From CAUZIZ01 sp965219005 (GTDB taxonomy: Bacteria; Acidobacteriota; UBA6911; RPQK01; JAJDTT01): a stretch of 64,000 bases of DNA. The stretch covers positions 186,001 through 250,000 of the forward strand of contig CBDCMS010000002.1 of NCBI GenBank assembly GCA_965219005.1. Reading direction: 5' to 3'. A model generated the notes under the pieces. That model searched no databases. It was not told the DNA's origin and saw only the letters and a program-made list of their open reading frames with translations. How positions within the stretch are numbered: the first letter of the stretch is position 1; each line of letters opens with the position of its first letter. The translations under genes were made by a program, and so were the position numbers. Of this stretch, positions 42,789 through 51,694 are shown piece by piece.

Positions 42789-43856
42789 TTGGATAATTTT
42801 TCCCTACGCTATCAGCGTTTGCTCAAGAGATTTCAAGACCTCGATCTTGAGGGATTGATCGTCACCCACCCTCCCAACCTCAACTATCTTTTCAATTTCG
42901 CCGGGACCAGTGGACTCGCCTGCTGCATTCGTGAGGAAGCCGTACTCCTGGTCGACTCCCGCTATCTGGAGCAAGCTCAGGCATCCGCCGTCAACTGTGA
43001 GGTCCGTCTAACCCCCTCGTCGGCTCTAGCCGACCTCCGGGAGCTGCTGGAGAGCGCCCGGTCGCCCCGCCATCGCAGCAGGATCGGAGTGGAGGCGAAG
43101 CACTTGTCACACCAGTCTTTCCTCGAGATAGATTCTTGGGGACTGCAGATTGATTGGATCCCTTCCTCTGACCTGGTCGAGGAACTGCGCATGATCAAGT
43201 CAGAGAACGAAGTCGCCGTGATGCGGAAGGCATTTGAGATCGCCCAAGCGGGATACGGGTGTTTCCTGGATCAGGTCAAACCAGGCCGCTCAGAAGTGCA
43301 ACTGGCAGGATTGCTGGAGTTCGAGTTACGGAAGGCGGGGGGGGAAGGCATCTCGTTCGAAACGATCGTGGCCTCTGGCCCTCGTTCTTCCCTACCTCAC
43401 GGGGTGGCCTCTTCCAGAGTCCTTCAGGAGAAAGAGATCCTACTGTGTGATTTTGGGGTTCGTCATCGTGGCTACTGCAGCGATCTGACCCGAGTCCGTG
43501 TCCCTGAAAAGACACCGAAACCGGACATCTACGACATCGTTCAAAAATCATGGCAAGCCGCGCTAGAGGCGATTCGGCCGGGCGTCTCCGCCTCTGAGAT
43601 CGATTCAGCGGCCCGACAGCTCATCGCGCAGCACGGCTACGAAGACTACTTCGGCCACGGTACCGGCCACGGTCTGGGACTGGAGATACACGAGCTGCCT
43701 GCCATCTCCTCCCGAGGCACAACGATCTTGGAGCCCGGAATGGTGTTTACGGTGGAACCGGGCATCTACCTGCCCGGACGCTTCGGAGTCCGGATCGAGG
43801 ATGTGGTTGTGGTCACTGAAGAGGGCTACTCCCTGCTCTCCGACCCTGAGAAGTGA
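42789..43856 (+). CDS. pepP: Xaa-Pro aminopeptidase family M24
   Basis: This enzyme cleaves N-terminal residues next to proline. The dinuclear metal ligands of the pita-bread fold are present: CDFGVRHRGYCSDLTRV, the GHGTGHGLGLEIHE histidine, MVFTVEPGIYLP and FGVRIEDVVVV. A 120-residue N-terminal domain carries LIVTHPPNLNYLFNFAGTSG. The TTG 42789 start overlaps the duplicated CCATTGGATAA and has no obvious SD after the insertion, so expression may be altered. 355 residues. It is followed by the TonB receptor. Confidence 0.93.
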   Translation: MDNFSLRYQRLLKRFQDLDLEGLIVTHPPNLNYLFNFAGTSGLACCIREEAVLLVDSRYLEQAQASAVNCEVRLTPSSALADLRELLESARSPRHRSRIGVEAKHLSHQSFLEIDSWGLQIDWIPSSDLVEELRMIKSENEVAVMRKAFEIAQAGYGCFLDQVKPGRSEVQLAGLLEFELRKAGGEGISFETIVASGPRSSLPHGVASSRVLQEKEILLCDFGVRHRGYCSDLTRVRVPEKTPKPDIYDIVQKSWQAALEAIRPGVSASEIDSAARQLIAQHGYEDYFGHGTGHGLGLEIHELPAISSRGTTILEPGMVFTVEPGIYLPGRFGVRIEDVVVVTEEGYSLLSDPEK

Positions 43857-43924
43857 AATCACCGAATCTCAGGCTCCAAAGAACCCAGGCGGACGGGACC
43901 GGAGAAGCTCCCTCCCCAGAAACC

Positions 43925-46900
43925 ATGAATCTCATCCGCCGAATCCCCTTACTGGCCTCCCTGGGACTCTCGCTGTTTGCGGGCCCTCTCCTCTACGCCC
44001 AGATCGACACCGGCACCATTCTGGGAACGGTCATCCTGGGGGATGGATCGCCAGCACAAAACGCCCAGGTTTCCATTCGGCGGATGGACACCAACGAATC
44101 GGTCGAGCTCCTCACCAACCCCACAGGGTATTTCCGGCGCGACGGACTTCGGATTGGAAGGTACCAGATCGTCGTCCTCTTGGAGGGATTCAGGAGGGAG
44201 ATCCTCGAAGATGTGGTTCTATTGGTCGGCCAGTCCCTACGAGTCGATTTCCAGCTCCAGGAAGGGACGACCACCGATGAAGAGGTGAACCGCGCCGAAG
44301 CTGGACTACTGGGGGAAGGAAGGACGGACGTGGGGCAGCTCATCGACCAGGAGAAACTCGACTCTCTCCCGGTCAACACCCGCGACATCACCAAACTGGC
44401 AGGGCTGGCAGCGGGGGCTACCCCCTCTGCAGCGAACCGGGGCAGTGTCCAGGTCATGGGAATGAGATTCAAGGACAATCTCACCTACATCGATGGCACT
44501 CTCTTCACTCACGGCGACGGCGAGACCTCGTTCAAGGTCAGCACCGATGCTTTGCAGGAGTTCGACGTGAAGACCGGCCTCTATTCGGCCGAGTATGGGA
44601 TCCGCCCGGGAGGACAAATTACGGCTGTGACCCGAAGCGGCAGCAACGAGATCCACGGCAACCTGTACTGGTTTCACCGGAACGACAATCTGGATGCTCG
44701 GAACTTCTTCGAGCAGCGGAAGGCTGAGTTCAAGCGCAACCAGCTGGGAGGCACCCTAGGCGGCCCCATCCTGATTCCCGGCCTGGTGAATGGCAGCGAC
44801 CAGGCTTGGTTTTTCGTCTCCTACCAGTTCCGGTCGATTCGGGAAACCAGACCCCTGACAGGGGTCGTTCCCACCGATGCCGAGAAGCGTGGCGAGTTCT
44901 CGTCATCGATCCTGGATCCCTCGACGGAAGAACCTTTTCCGGAAAACCGACTGCCCGAACAACGTTTCGATCCGGTAGCAAGAAGGTTGCTCTCTTTCTG
45001 GCCGTCGCCCAACACGCCGGGCCCCTTGAACTTCACCAGTCCTGATTCGACAGCAAATTTCGGCAATCCGCAGTTCATCGCGCGCCTGGACACGACCTCC
45101 GGCAATAGTCGGTGGGCCGGCCGTTTTATCTGGGATTCCAGTCCCCAGGTGTCCACCCATACCTTCAGCGCCTTTTCCGCAGTCCAGCCCCTACGCACCT
45201 ACGGCCAGTCCCTTTCCAACACCCGGACCTTCGGAAGCGGTCTGATGAATGCGGCAAGTGTCCACTGGTTCTTCCGCCCCTACACGGCCGGCCCCTCCAA
45301 CCCCAAGCCCGAGGTAGCCCTGGATCTGGGCATCCCCGAGCTTCTGCAGAGTGAAGTGGATCGTAGCGGCGTTCCACAGGTGGTCATTCAGGGTTATACG
45401 GGAATCGGCGACTCCGGCGCCCTGGGTCATGCCAATCTTGGCAACTGGCAGGCCAAGGATGACCTGTCCTTTTCCAGGGGCAAACATACGCTGGGAGGAG
45501 GGATCGAATTCCGCCAGCACTATAACTTCTATGTGATGGAACGCCGTTCCAGGTTCGAGTTCTTCGACCGGTACAGCGGCAATTCCTTCGCCGACTTTCT
45601 CCTGGGTCATCCTGTTCGTACCGAGCTGGGGGGAGAGGATTTCCGCGGAAACTTCCACCAGAACAGCTTCTATTTTTACGGCAAGGACGTCTGGAGGGTG
45701 ACACAGCGGCTGACCCTCACCCTGGGTTTGCGTTACGAGCTGCGGCTCCCCTGGCGGGACAAGCGGGGGTTCATGGCCAACTTCGACGTTGTCAGCGGCC
45801 AATTAGTGCCCGCTTTGCTGGAGGGGGAACCCATACCACCCGAAACCGGCCGCTTCGAGCCCGGGTATCCCTTGGTCAAGTGGAACCAGGCATCCGCATT
45901 CCTGCCCCGGTTGGGGATCTCGTTTCGGCTCACGGACAGGACTGTACTGAGAAGTGGATACGGGATCTATTCCAACGAGCCCGACTTGAACATGGTTCAA
46001 GAGATGGCCAAGAATCCGCGCCCGGGAGCTCAACGGCTGGCCTTTCTGGCCCCTCTGGACCAGGCTACGCTGAGCCTGTCCAGGCCTTTTCCTGAAGAAT
46101 TGGCGGACTCGGCAGCTCCGAACCACTCTGGCTTGGAGACTCCCCTTCCTCTGGCAGCCACTCACTCCTGGGGGCTCAACCTGCAGCAGCAGCTGACCTC
46201 AGACCTTCTGCTCAATCTAGGGTACTTGGGATCCCATTCATCCAATCGTCTGGAAACTATTTCCCTGAACGATGCGACTCCCGGACCAGGGGATCGGCAG
46301 CAGCGGCGCCCCTACCCTGACCTGCAGACTGTGGAGATGCCCTTCGCGGACGCCGACGCCTGGTTCCACGGCATGCAGATCCAGGTGGAAAAGAGGCCGG
46401 GCCGTTGGGGGCTGTCGGCGCTCTTGGGCTTCGACTGGTCCCGTCAGATCGAGACGGGCGGCGGATACCAGGGGCCACCCTCTCGACGCAGATTCCGCTC
46501 ACGCAACGTGTCACTGACCGCGAATCGAGGGCTTTCCGACTTTCACGTACCCAGACGATTGGTCTTGACGATGGGCTACGATCTGCCCTTTGGAAGCGGA
46601 AAACCCTTTCTTTCGCAGGGGTCGATCTCGAAGATATTGGGTGGCTGGTCTCTGCGGGGGATCACCAGCCTCCAGGACGGTTCCTGGTTCACGGTCTACC
46701 TGCCTGGAGATCCACTGGACACCGGCTCCTACCATTCCCAGTGGCCGGACCGGATCCGAGATCCCAACCTGCGCGATTCCGAGCGCACGCCTTCCCGATG
46801 GTTCGATACCGAGGCTTTCAGCTCCCCCAAAGAGTACCAATACGGCAACGCAGGACGCAGTTCTGTCCAGGGACCTGGCGTGATCAACCTGGACGTGTCA

Positions 46901-47095
46901 CTGCGCCGCACCTTTCATTTTCAGGACACTCAGAGGCTGGAGCTGCGTCTGGAGGCGTTCAACGCCACCAACCATCCCAACTTCCTTCTCACGGGAAGCT
47001 CTCGAACCGGTGAGTTTGGAACATCGGATTTCGGCGTGCTGGGTAGGGCCCAACCAGCCCGGCAGCTCCAGTTGGCTATCAAGTTTTACTTCTAG
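43925..47095 (+). CDS. TonB-dependent receptor, Oar-like, with carboxypeptidase-regulatory domain
   Basis: This is an outer-membrane beta-barrel transporter or adhesion/export-like protein. ATG 43925 begins a signal peptide (LLASLGLSLFAGPLLYAQ). Residues ~27-115 are a carboxypeptidase-D-regulatory-like beta-sandwich (GTILGTVILGDGSPAQNAQVSIRR, TNPTGYFRRDGL). A plug follows (TRDITKLAGLAAGATPSAANRG, then VTRSGSNEIHGNLYWFHRND), and the rest is barrel, ending LQLAIKFYF with the C-terminal Phe that BAM recognises. 1,056 residues. This architecture is abundant in Acidobacteria. Ligand unknown. Confidence 0.9.
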   Translation: MNLIRRIPLLASLGLSLFAGPLLYAQIDTGTILGTVILGDGSPAQNAQVSIRRMDTNESVELLTNPTGYFRRDGLRIGRYQIVVLLEGFRREILEDVVLLVGQSLRVDFQLQEGTTTDEEVNRAEAGLLGEGRTDVGQLIDQEKLDSLPVNTRDITKLAGLAAGATPSAANRGSVQVMGMRFKDNLTYIDGTLFTHGDGETSFKVSTDALQEFDVKTGLYSAEYGIRPGGQITAVTRSGSNEIHGNLYWFHRNDNLDARNFFEQRKAEFKRNQLGGTLGGPILIPGLVNGSDQAWFFVSYQFRSIRETRPLTGVVPTDAEKRGEFSSSILDPSTEEPFPENRLPEQRFDPVARRLLSFWPSPNTPGPLNFTSPDSTANFGNPQFIARLDTTSGNSRWAGRFIWDSSPQVSTHTFSAFSAVQPLRTYGQSLSNTRTFGSGLMNAASVHWFFRPYTAGPSNPKPEVALDLGIPELLQSEVDRSGVPQVVIQGYTGIGDSGALGHANLGNWQAKDDLSFSRGKHTLGGGIEFRQHYNFYVMERRSRFEFFDRYSGNSFADFLLGHPVRTELGGEDFRGNFHQNSFYFYGKDVWRVTQRLTLTLGLRYELRLPWRDKRGFMANFDVVSGQLVPALLEGEPIPPETGRFEPGYPLVKWNQASAFLPRLGISFRLTDRTVLRSGYGIYSNEPDLNMVQEMAKNPRPGAQRLAFLAPLDQATLSLSRPFPEELADSAAPNHSGLETPLPLAATHSWGLNLQQQLTSDLLLNLGYLGSHSSNRLETISLNDATPGPGDRQQRRPYPDLQTVEMPFADADAWFHGMQIQVEKRPGRWGLSALLGFDWSRQIETGGGYQGPPSRRRFRSRNVSLTANRGLSDFHVPRRLVLTMGYDLPFGSGKPFLSQGSISKILGGWSLRGITSLQDGSWFTVYLPGDPLDTGSYHSQWPDRIRDPNLRDSERTPSRWFDTEAFSSPKEYQYGNAGRSSVQGPGVINLDVSLRRTFHFQDTQRLELRLEAFNATNHPNFLLTGSSRTGEFGTSDFGVLGRAQPARQLQLAIKFYF

Positions 47096-47269
47096 CTACT
47101 AGCTCGCTCATTCAGAGAATTCTGATCTCACATTCGTCTGGAAGCGTCGGTTCGGTGGGGATCACAATTCGGAAAGTTCTGGAACGGGTCAAGTTGGCGA
47201 AAAGACAATAACCCGCTCTTGGCTCTATGGCAGCGGGGCTCCCCGAGGTGGTTGAGGGGTCGCTTTCAA

Positions 47270-47527
47270 GGAGGCCGCTTTAGCGGTCTGGCGCGAAGCG
47301 CGATAGCCCGGTCCTTTAGGGCCGGGTAGCCGAGCAGGTGGATGCCGGAGCCTGCTTTAGCGGGCTTCTCGAACAGAGGCTTCAGCCAGGCCGAAGAGCC
47401 CCAATGGCTAAAGCCGCAACTCGAGAAGGACCTTGAAAGGCCCTTCCGAAGGGCTGGTATGGCGGCTGACCCCGGCGTAAACACCGGGGCTATTGCGCTT
47501 CGCGCCAGGCCGCTGAAGCGGCCTCCT
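47270..47527. repeat. ~258-bp palindromic repeat unit
   Basis: GGAGGCCGCTTTAGCGGTCTGG and GCGCGAAGCGCGATAGCCCGG at the left are complementary to CCGGGGCTATTGCGCTTCGCG and CCAGGCCGCTGAAGCGGCCTCC at the right. Between them are further short hairpins (CTTTAGGGCCGG, TTCTCGAACAGAGGCTTCAG). The gap 47096-47902 otherwise lacks genes. Confidence 0.75.
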
Positions 47528-47624
47528 AGACAGGGCCACAAGGCAACGATCGTTACCGTCCAATCGGTGGGAACTAAAATTTCGAATATTCTTGGCTAGA
47601 TCTAGGGAATCCTAGTTCTCTCTG

Positions 47625-47815
47625 TTGCCTTCGCCTTCGCCTTTGCTGACTCCCCTCTCCAGCCCAAAGGCAGACGGCAAAAGGCCCGCAAGGCGGCCTT
47701 TGCCTTTGGCTTTGGCTTTGGCTTTGGCTTTGCCCATTGAAAATTGTCCTTGGAATTGACCGCGAACATTCGCTGTACGTCAGGGCAAAGGCACGGGCAA
47801 GGGCAAGGAACCGAG
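47625..47815. repeat. Hexamer repeat tract before accB
   Basis: TTTGGC repeats (TTTGCCTTTGGCTTTGGC, about seven units at 47698-47735) and GGCAAA/GGGCAAGGGCAAGG units at 47784-47815 form the two arms of a possible long hairpin. The unit matches the tract at 36678-36732. No gene content. Confidence 0.6.
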
Positions 47816-47902
47816 GGGAGATCACCCAGAGCGGCGCTATTGACTAGCTGGCCCGGTCAAACGACAATATGGCTTGCGCCTGACCGACGACTAGGAGATT
47901 CG

Positions 47903-48358
47903 ATGAACGCGAAAGAGATTCAGGCTTTGCTTGAGTTGGTTGATCAGTTTGACATTGAAGAGTTTGAGATGGAACGCTCCGGCGTTCGGATCCGCATTCG
48001 AAAGGGCTCCTCGGGATCTCACGTCCAGAAGAAAACCGCAGTAGAGCCGTCAGAGGAGGCCAGTCTACCCTCGCCGGAAAAGGAACCCGAGCCAATCGCG
48101 GATCAGAGCGAGGATCTACACGTTTTCAGGGCTCCCATAGTGGGCACCTTCTATAACTCTCCCAAACCGGATGCGGAACCCTTCCTTCACATCGGAGACT
48201 CAGTAGAGAGTGGCAGCATACTGTGCATCATCGAGGCGATGAAGATCTTCAACCAGATCGAAAGCGACGCCGCTGGAGAGATCATCCGAATCCTCGTCGA
48301 AAACGGCCAGCCCGTTGAGTACGGCGAGCCCCTGTTCGAAATCCGCCTGCGATCCTAA
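47903..48358 (+). CDS. accB: Biotin carboxyl carrier protein AccB
   Basis: This is the biotin-bearing subunit of acetyl-CoA carboxylase. It has the N-terminal MNAKEIQALLELVDQFDIEEFEMERSG, a Pro/Glu-rich linker, and the C-terminal biotinyl domain with the modified lysine K114 in IIEAMKIFNQ. ATG 47903 has TAGGAGA four bases upstream; the longer frame from 47744 is rejected. 151 residues. Followed by accC after five bases. Confidence 0.96.
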   Translation: MNAKEIQALLELVDQFDIEEFEMERSGVRIRIRKGSSGSHVQKKTAVEPSEEASLPSPEKEPEPIADQSEDLHVFRAPIVGTFYNSPKPDAEPFLHIGDSVESGSILCIIEAMKIFNQIESDAAGEIIRILVENGQPVEYGEPLFEIRLRS

Positions 48359-48363
48359 GTCCC

Positions 48364-49710
48364 ATGTTCAGAAAAATCCTGATCGCCAACCGCGGTGAGA
48401 TCGCCCTTCGCGTCATCGCTGCTTGCAAAGAACTGGACATTCCGACGGTCGCCGTCTACTCCGAAGCTGACCGAGACCTCCTACACGTCCGCTTTGCGGA
48501 CGAAGCGGTTTGTATCGGTCCGGCTCGCAGCTACGAGAGCTACCTCAACATTCCGGCCATCATCAGCGCTGCGGAGATCACCAACGTCGACGCGCTTCAT
48601 CCCGGTTATGGATATCTGGCAGAGAACGCTCATTTCGCAGAGGTCTGCGAGACGTGCGGAATCAAGTTCATCGGACCATCGGCAGATTCCATCAGGCTGA
48701 TGGGGGATAAGGCTCGCGCGCTGGAGACCTTTCAGCAGCTCGGAATTCCTACCATTCCGGGCGTCAGGTCGATCGATGGGGAGGATAAGCAACTCGAAGA
48801 CAGACTCGATCAGGTCGGCTTCCCCCTGATCATCAAGGCTGTAGCTGGCGGGGGAGGCAGGGGGATGCGAATCGTCCGCAGTGCTGCCGAATTTTCCCTT
48901 GCCTACGCATCCGCCCAGTCAGAGGCCCAGGGAGCATTCGGCAGTCCCGAAGTTTATCTGGAGCGGTACCTCGACAATCCCCGCCACATTGAGTTCCAGA
49001 TTCTCGCTGACGAACATGGCAACGTCGTGCACCTGGGTGAGCGTGAGTGCTCGATCCAGCGCCGGCACCAGAAGCTGATCGAGGAATCCCCGAGCCTGGC
49101 CGTATCCGCCGAGCTCCGGGCGAAACTGGGAAGTCAGGTCGTCGAAGCCGTTCGCCACCTCGAGTACGAAAATGCGGGTACGGTAGAGTTTCTCTTCGAT
49201 CGGGAGGGAAATTATTTCTTCATCGAGATGAATACCAGAATCCAGGTGGAGCATCCCCTCACCGAAATGGTGACGGGTCTCGACCTGGTCAAAGAGCAGA
49301 TTCGTGTCGCGGCCGGCCAGGAACTTGGCTTCTCGCAGGATAGCATCCACTTCAGGGGCCACAGCATCGAATGCAGGATCAACGCAGAGTCTCCCGAGAC
49401 CTTCGCTCCCTCTCCGGGTCAGATCGTCGCTTACCACGCTCCCGGAGGCCCAGGTATTCGAGTCGACTCGGCGGCCTACGCAGATTGTGTCATTTCCCCG
49501 CACTACGACTCGCTGATCGCGAAGCTGATCGCACACGGGCGTGACCGAAGCGAAGCGATCGCGCGAATCAAGCGGGCATTGGAGACGTTCGTGATCGAGG
49601 GAATCCAAACGACCATTCCCCTGCATAGAAGGGTGCTGGACGACACCAATTTTGAGGCAGGTAGGTATGGAACCTCCTTCCTGGAGCAGTTCTCGGATCG
49701 ACTGGAGTGA
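48364..49710 (+). CDS. accC: Biotin carboxylase AccC
   Basis: AccC carboxylates the biotin of AccB using ATP and bicarbonate. It is an ATP-grasp enzyme: KILIANRGEIALRVI at the N-terminus, KAVAGGGGRGMRIV glycine-rich loop, EFLFDREGNYFFIEMNTRIQVEHPLTEMVTG active-site segment. 448 residues, standard length. The downstream NSS transporter starts three bases later, suggesting one transcript. Confidence 0.97.
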   Translation: MFRKILIANRGEIALRVIAACKELDIPTVAVYSEADRDLLHVRFADEAVCIGPARSYESYLNIPAIISAAEITNVDALHPGYGYLAENAHFAEVCETCGIKFIGPSADSIRLMGDKARALETFQQLGIPTIPGVRSIDGEDKQLEDRLDQVGFPLIIKAVAGGGGRGMRIVRSAAEFSLAYASAQSEAQGAFGSPEVYLERYLDNPRHIEFQILADEHGNVVHLGERECSIQRRHQKLIEESPSLAVSAELRAKLGSQVVEAVRHLEYENAGTVEFLFDREGNYFFIEMNTRIQVEHPLTEMVTGLDLVKEQIRVAAGQELGFSQDSIHFRGHSIECRINAESPETFAPSPGQIVAYHAPGGPGIRVDSAAYADCVISPHYDSLIAKLIAHGRDRSEAIARIKRALETFVIEGIQTTIPLHRRVLDDTNFEAGRYGTSFLEQFSDRLE

Positions 49711-49713
49711 CCG

Positions 49714-51054
49714 ATGGACCAGCAAGTCTCTCAAAGGGGTAATTGGGGATCGAAGCTCGGCTTCGTTCTAGCCGCCGCCGGTTCGGCAATCGGCCTCGGG
49801 AACATCTGGCGTTTCCCAACTGTGACAGGCGAAAACGGCGGAGCAGCGTTCGTCATCGTGTACATCGCCTGTGTGCTGTTGATCGGCGTCCCCATCATGT
49901 TGGCAGAGTTTACAGTCGGCAGACGAGCTCAGAGCGACCCGATGGGGTCCTTCCGCAAACTGGCTCCTGGAACCCCCTGGAAATTCGTAGGAGCACTGGG
50001 CGTGCTCACCGGATTGATGATCCTCAGCTACTACAGCGTGGTCGCAGGCTGGACTCTCAAATACATCACTCTGACCCTAACCGGGACCCTTCAGGGTGCG
50101 GACCCCGATAGCATACGCACCACCTTCACAGACTTCATCCAGAGCGGGCAGTCGGTGACGAGTTACCATTTGCTCTTCATGGTAGTGACGGTCTGGATCG
50201 TCACCGGAGGCATTCAAGGGGGCATCGAGAGAGCTGCCAAAGTGTTGATGCCGCTGCTGCTATTGCTCCTTCTGCTGCTGGTGTTGAGATCGATCACCCT
50301 ACCCGGAGCCAAGGAGGGACTGCTCTTCTATCTCAAACCCGACTTCGGGAAGATAACCTTCAGTGTGGTACTGGCTGCCCTGGGACAGGCGTTCTTCTCC
50401 CTCAGCCTGGGCATGGGAGCGATGATCACCTACGGAAGCTACATCTCAGAAGAAGACGACCTGGTCTCGAGTGCCGTGTCCGTAAGCTGCTTCGATTCTT
50501 TGATAGCGATTCTGGCGGGTTTCGCGATCTTCCCGGCTCTCTTCTCGGTCCCCGGACTTTCCCCTGATGCAGGACCGGGCCTGATATTCGTCGTCCTACC
50601 AAACATCTTCAACGCTATTCCTCTGGGCCAAGTCTTCGGCTCGTTGTTCTTCGTGCTGCTGGCGATTGCAGCCCTCACCTCCTCTATTTCCTTGTTGGAG
50701 GTCACGGTTACCTTCGCCATCGACCAACTGCACTGGAAGAGAACAAAGGCGGCTCTGGTGATGGGGCTGATCGTCTTCCTGCTGGGTGTTCCCAGTGCCC
50801 TGTCCAATGGCGCCGTCCCTGTGTTCTCAGGAGTGCTGGATATCGTGGACCGATACTTCGGAAATATCTCTTTGGTGCTTGGCGCCCTTCTATTGAGCCT
50901 CTTCGTAGGCTGGAAGTGGGGCATTGCCAACGCTTTGGAGGAAATCGGGCGAGGCAGGCCTCGGTTCGGCCTGGCCACGACCTGGGGTTTTCTGCTTCGC
51001 TATGCGTGCCCCATCGCTATCGTCACGATCCTGGTCAACATTCTGATCGGATGA
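49714..51054 (+). CDS. Sodium-dependent NSS-family transporter, 446 aa
   Basis: This is a sodium symporter for amino acids or similar small molecules (LeuT fold). The helix-1 signature GFVLAAAGSAIGLGNIWRFP and the GGAAFVIVYIACVLLIGVP segment are characteristic. About eleven or twelve transmembrane helices. It lacks an adjacent small MetS-type partner, unlike the second NSS gene. Substrate unknown. Confidence 0.88.
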   Translation: MDQQVSQRGNWGSKLGFVLAAAGSAIGLGNIWRFPTVTGENGGAAFVIVYIACVLLIGVPIMLAEFTVGRRAQSDPMGSFRKLAPGTPWKFVGALGVLTGLMILSYYSVVAGWTLKYITLTLTGTLQGADPDSIRTTFTDFIQSGQSVTSYHLLFMVVTVWIVTGGIQGGIERAAKVLMPLLLLLLLLLVLRSITLPGAKEGLLFYLKPDFGKITFSVVLAALGQAFFSLSLGMGAMITYGSYISEEDDLVSSAVSVSCFDSLIAILAGFAIFPALFSVPGLSPDAGPGLIFVVLPNIFNAIPLGQVFGSLFFVLLAIAALTSSISLLEVTVTFAIDQLHWKRTKAALVMGLIVFLLGVPSALSNGAVPVFSGVLDIVDRYFGNISLVLGALLLSLFVGWKWGIANALEEIGRGRPRFGLATTWGFLLRYACPIAIVTILVNILIG

Positions 51055-51061
51055 TCGGTTC

Positions 51062-51694
51062 ATGCAGAAGTTCCAACTGCCACCCATCTATCCGATCACG
51101 GCATCCCGTCCCGGCCTGAATCACATTGAACTCGTCAATACTCTGCTCGAGGCAGGAGCTCGATTCTTTCAGATCAGGGAAAAGACTCTTCCCGATTCGG
51201 AGCTGTATGAACAGCTCCTGCAAGTAGAGCGTTCCTGCCAGATATCGCAGGCCCGGTTCCTGGTGAACGATCGCGTCGACCTGGCATTGGCTAGCAAGGC
51301 CCACGGCGTGCATCTAGGCCAGACCGATCTACCCGTCGACGCGGCCCGCAAGTTGCTTGGAGAGGATGCCATCCTGGGACTTTCAACTCACAGCCGCACG
51401 CAATTCGAACGGGCCCTGAAGGAAGACGTCGACTATCTGGCCCTCGGCCCCATCTTCGCTACCACCAGCAAGAAGAGTCCCTACCCACCTCTCGGAACCG
51501 ACGTGTTGCGTCAACTCGTCACGACCAGCCCGCTGCCGGTGGTAGCAATCGGAGGAATCACGCTTGGAACCACCCGGGAGGTCTGGGAATCGGGCGCGGC
51601 TTCGGTCGCGGTGATCTCTGATATCGTCCATGCCGAGCAGCCCTCGGACAGGATGACCGAATACCTGGAGCTGGCGAGGAAGCACTTTAGTTGA
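51062..51694 (+). CDS. thiE: Thiamine-phosphate synthase ThiE
   Basis: ThiE joins HMP-PP and thiazole phosphate to thiamine phosphate. It is a TIM-barrel with QIREKTLPDSELYEQL near the N-terminus, VNDRVDLALASKAHGVHLGQTDLP, LGPIFATTSKKS and VAIGGITLGTT. 210 residues. It sits between two NSS transporters and its stop overlaps the TTG of the next gene. This linkage raises the possibility that the transporters handle a thiamine-related compound, which is speculative. Confidence 0.93.
   Translation: MQKFQLPPIYPITASRPGLNHIELVNTLLEAGARFFQIREKTLPDSELYEQLLQVERSCQISQARFLVNDRVDLALASKAHGVHLGQTDLPVDAARKLLGEDAILGLSTHSRTQFERALKEDVDYLALGPIFATTSKKSPYPPLGTDVLRQLVTTSPLPVVAIGGITLGTTREVWESGAASVAVISDIVHAEQPSDRMTEYLELARKHFS

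Larger units (their letters stand above)
41000..42796. mobile_element. Insertion at the pilQ/pepP junction
   Basis: An 11-base direct repeat CCATTGGATAA is found at 41000-41010 (end of pilQ, including its stop) and at 42786-42796 (start of pepP). Just inside are the inverted repeats CTGTCCGGTT (41011-41020) and AACCGGACAG (42767-42776). Joined, the direct repeats would restore a pilQ-pepP overlap (the TTG of pepP lies within the repeat). This looks like a transposon with 11-base target duplication, later filled with an IS110 element; nine unexplained bases (CAGTAAAAT) sit between the right inverted repeat and the right direct repeat. Confidence 0.65.
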
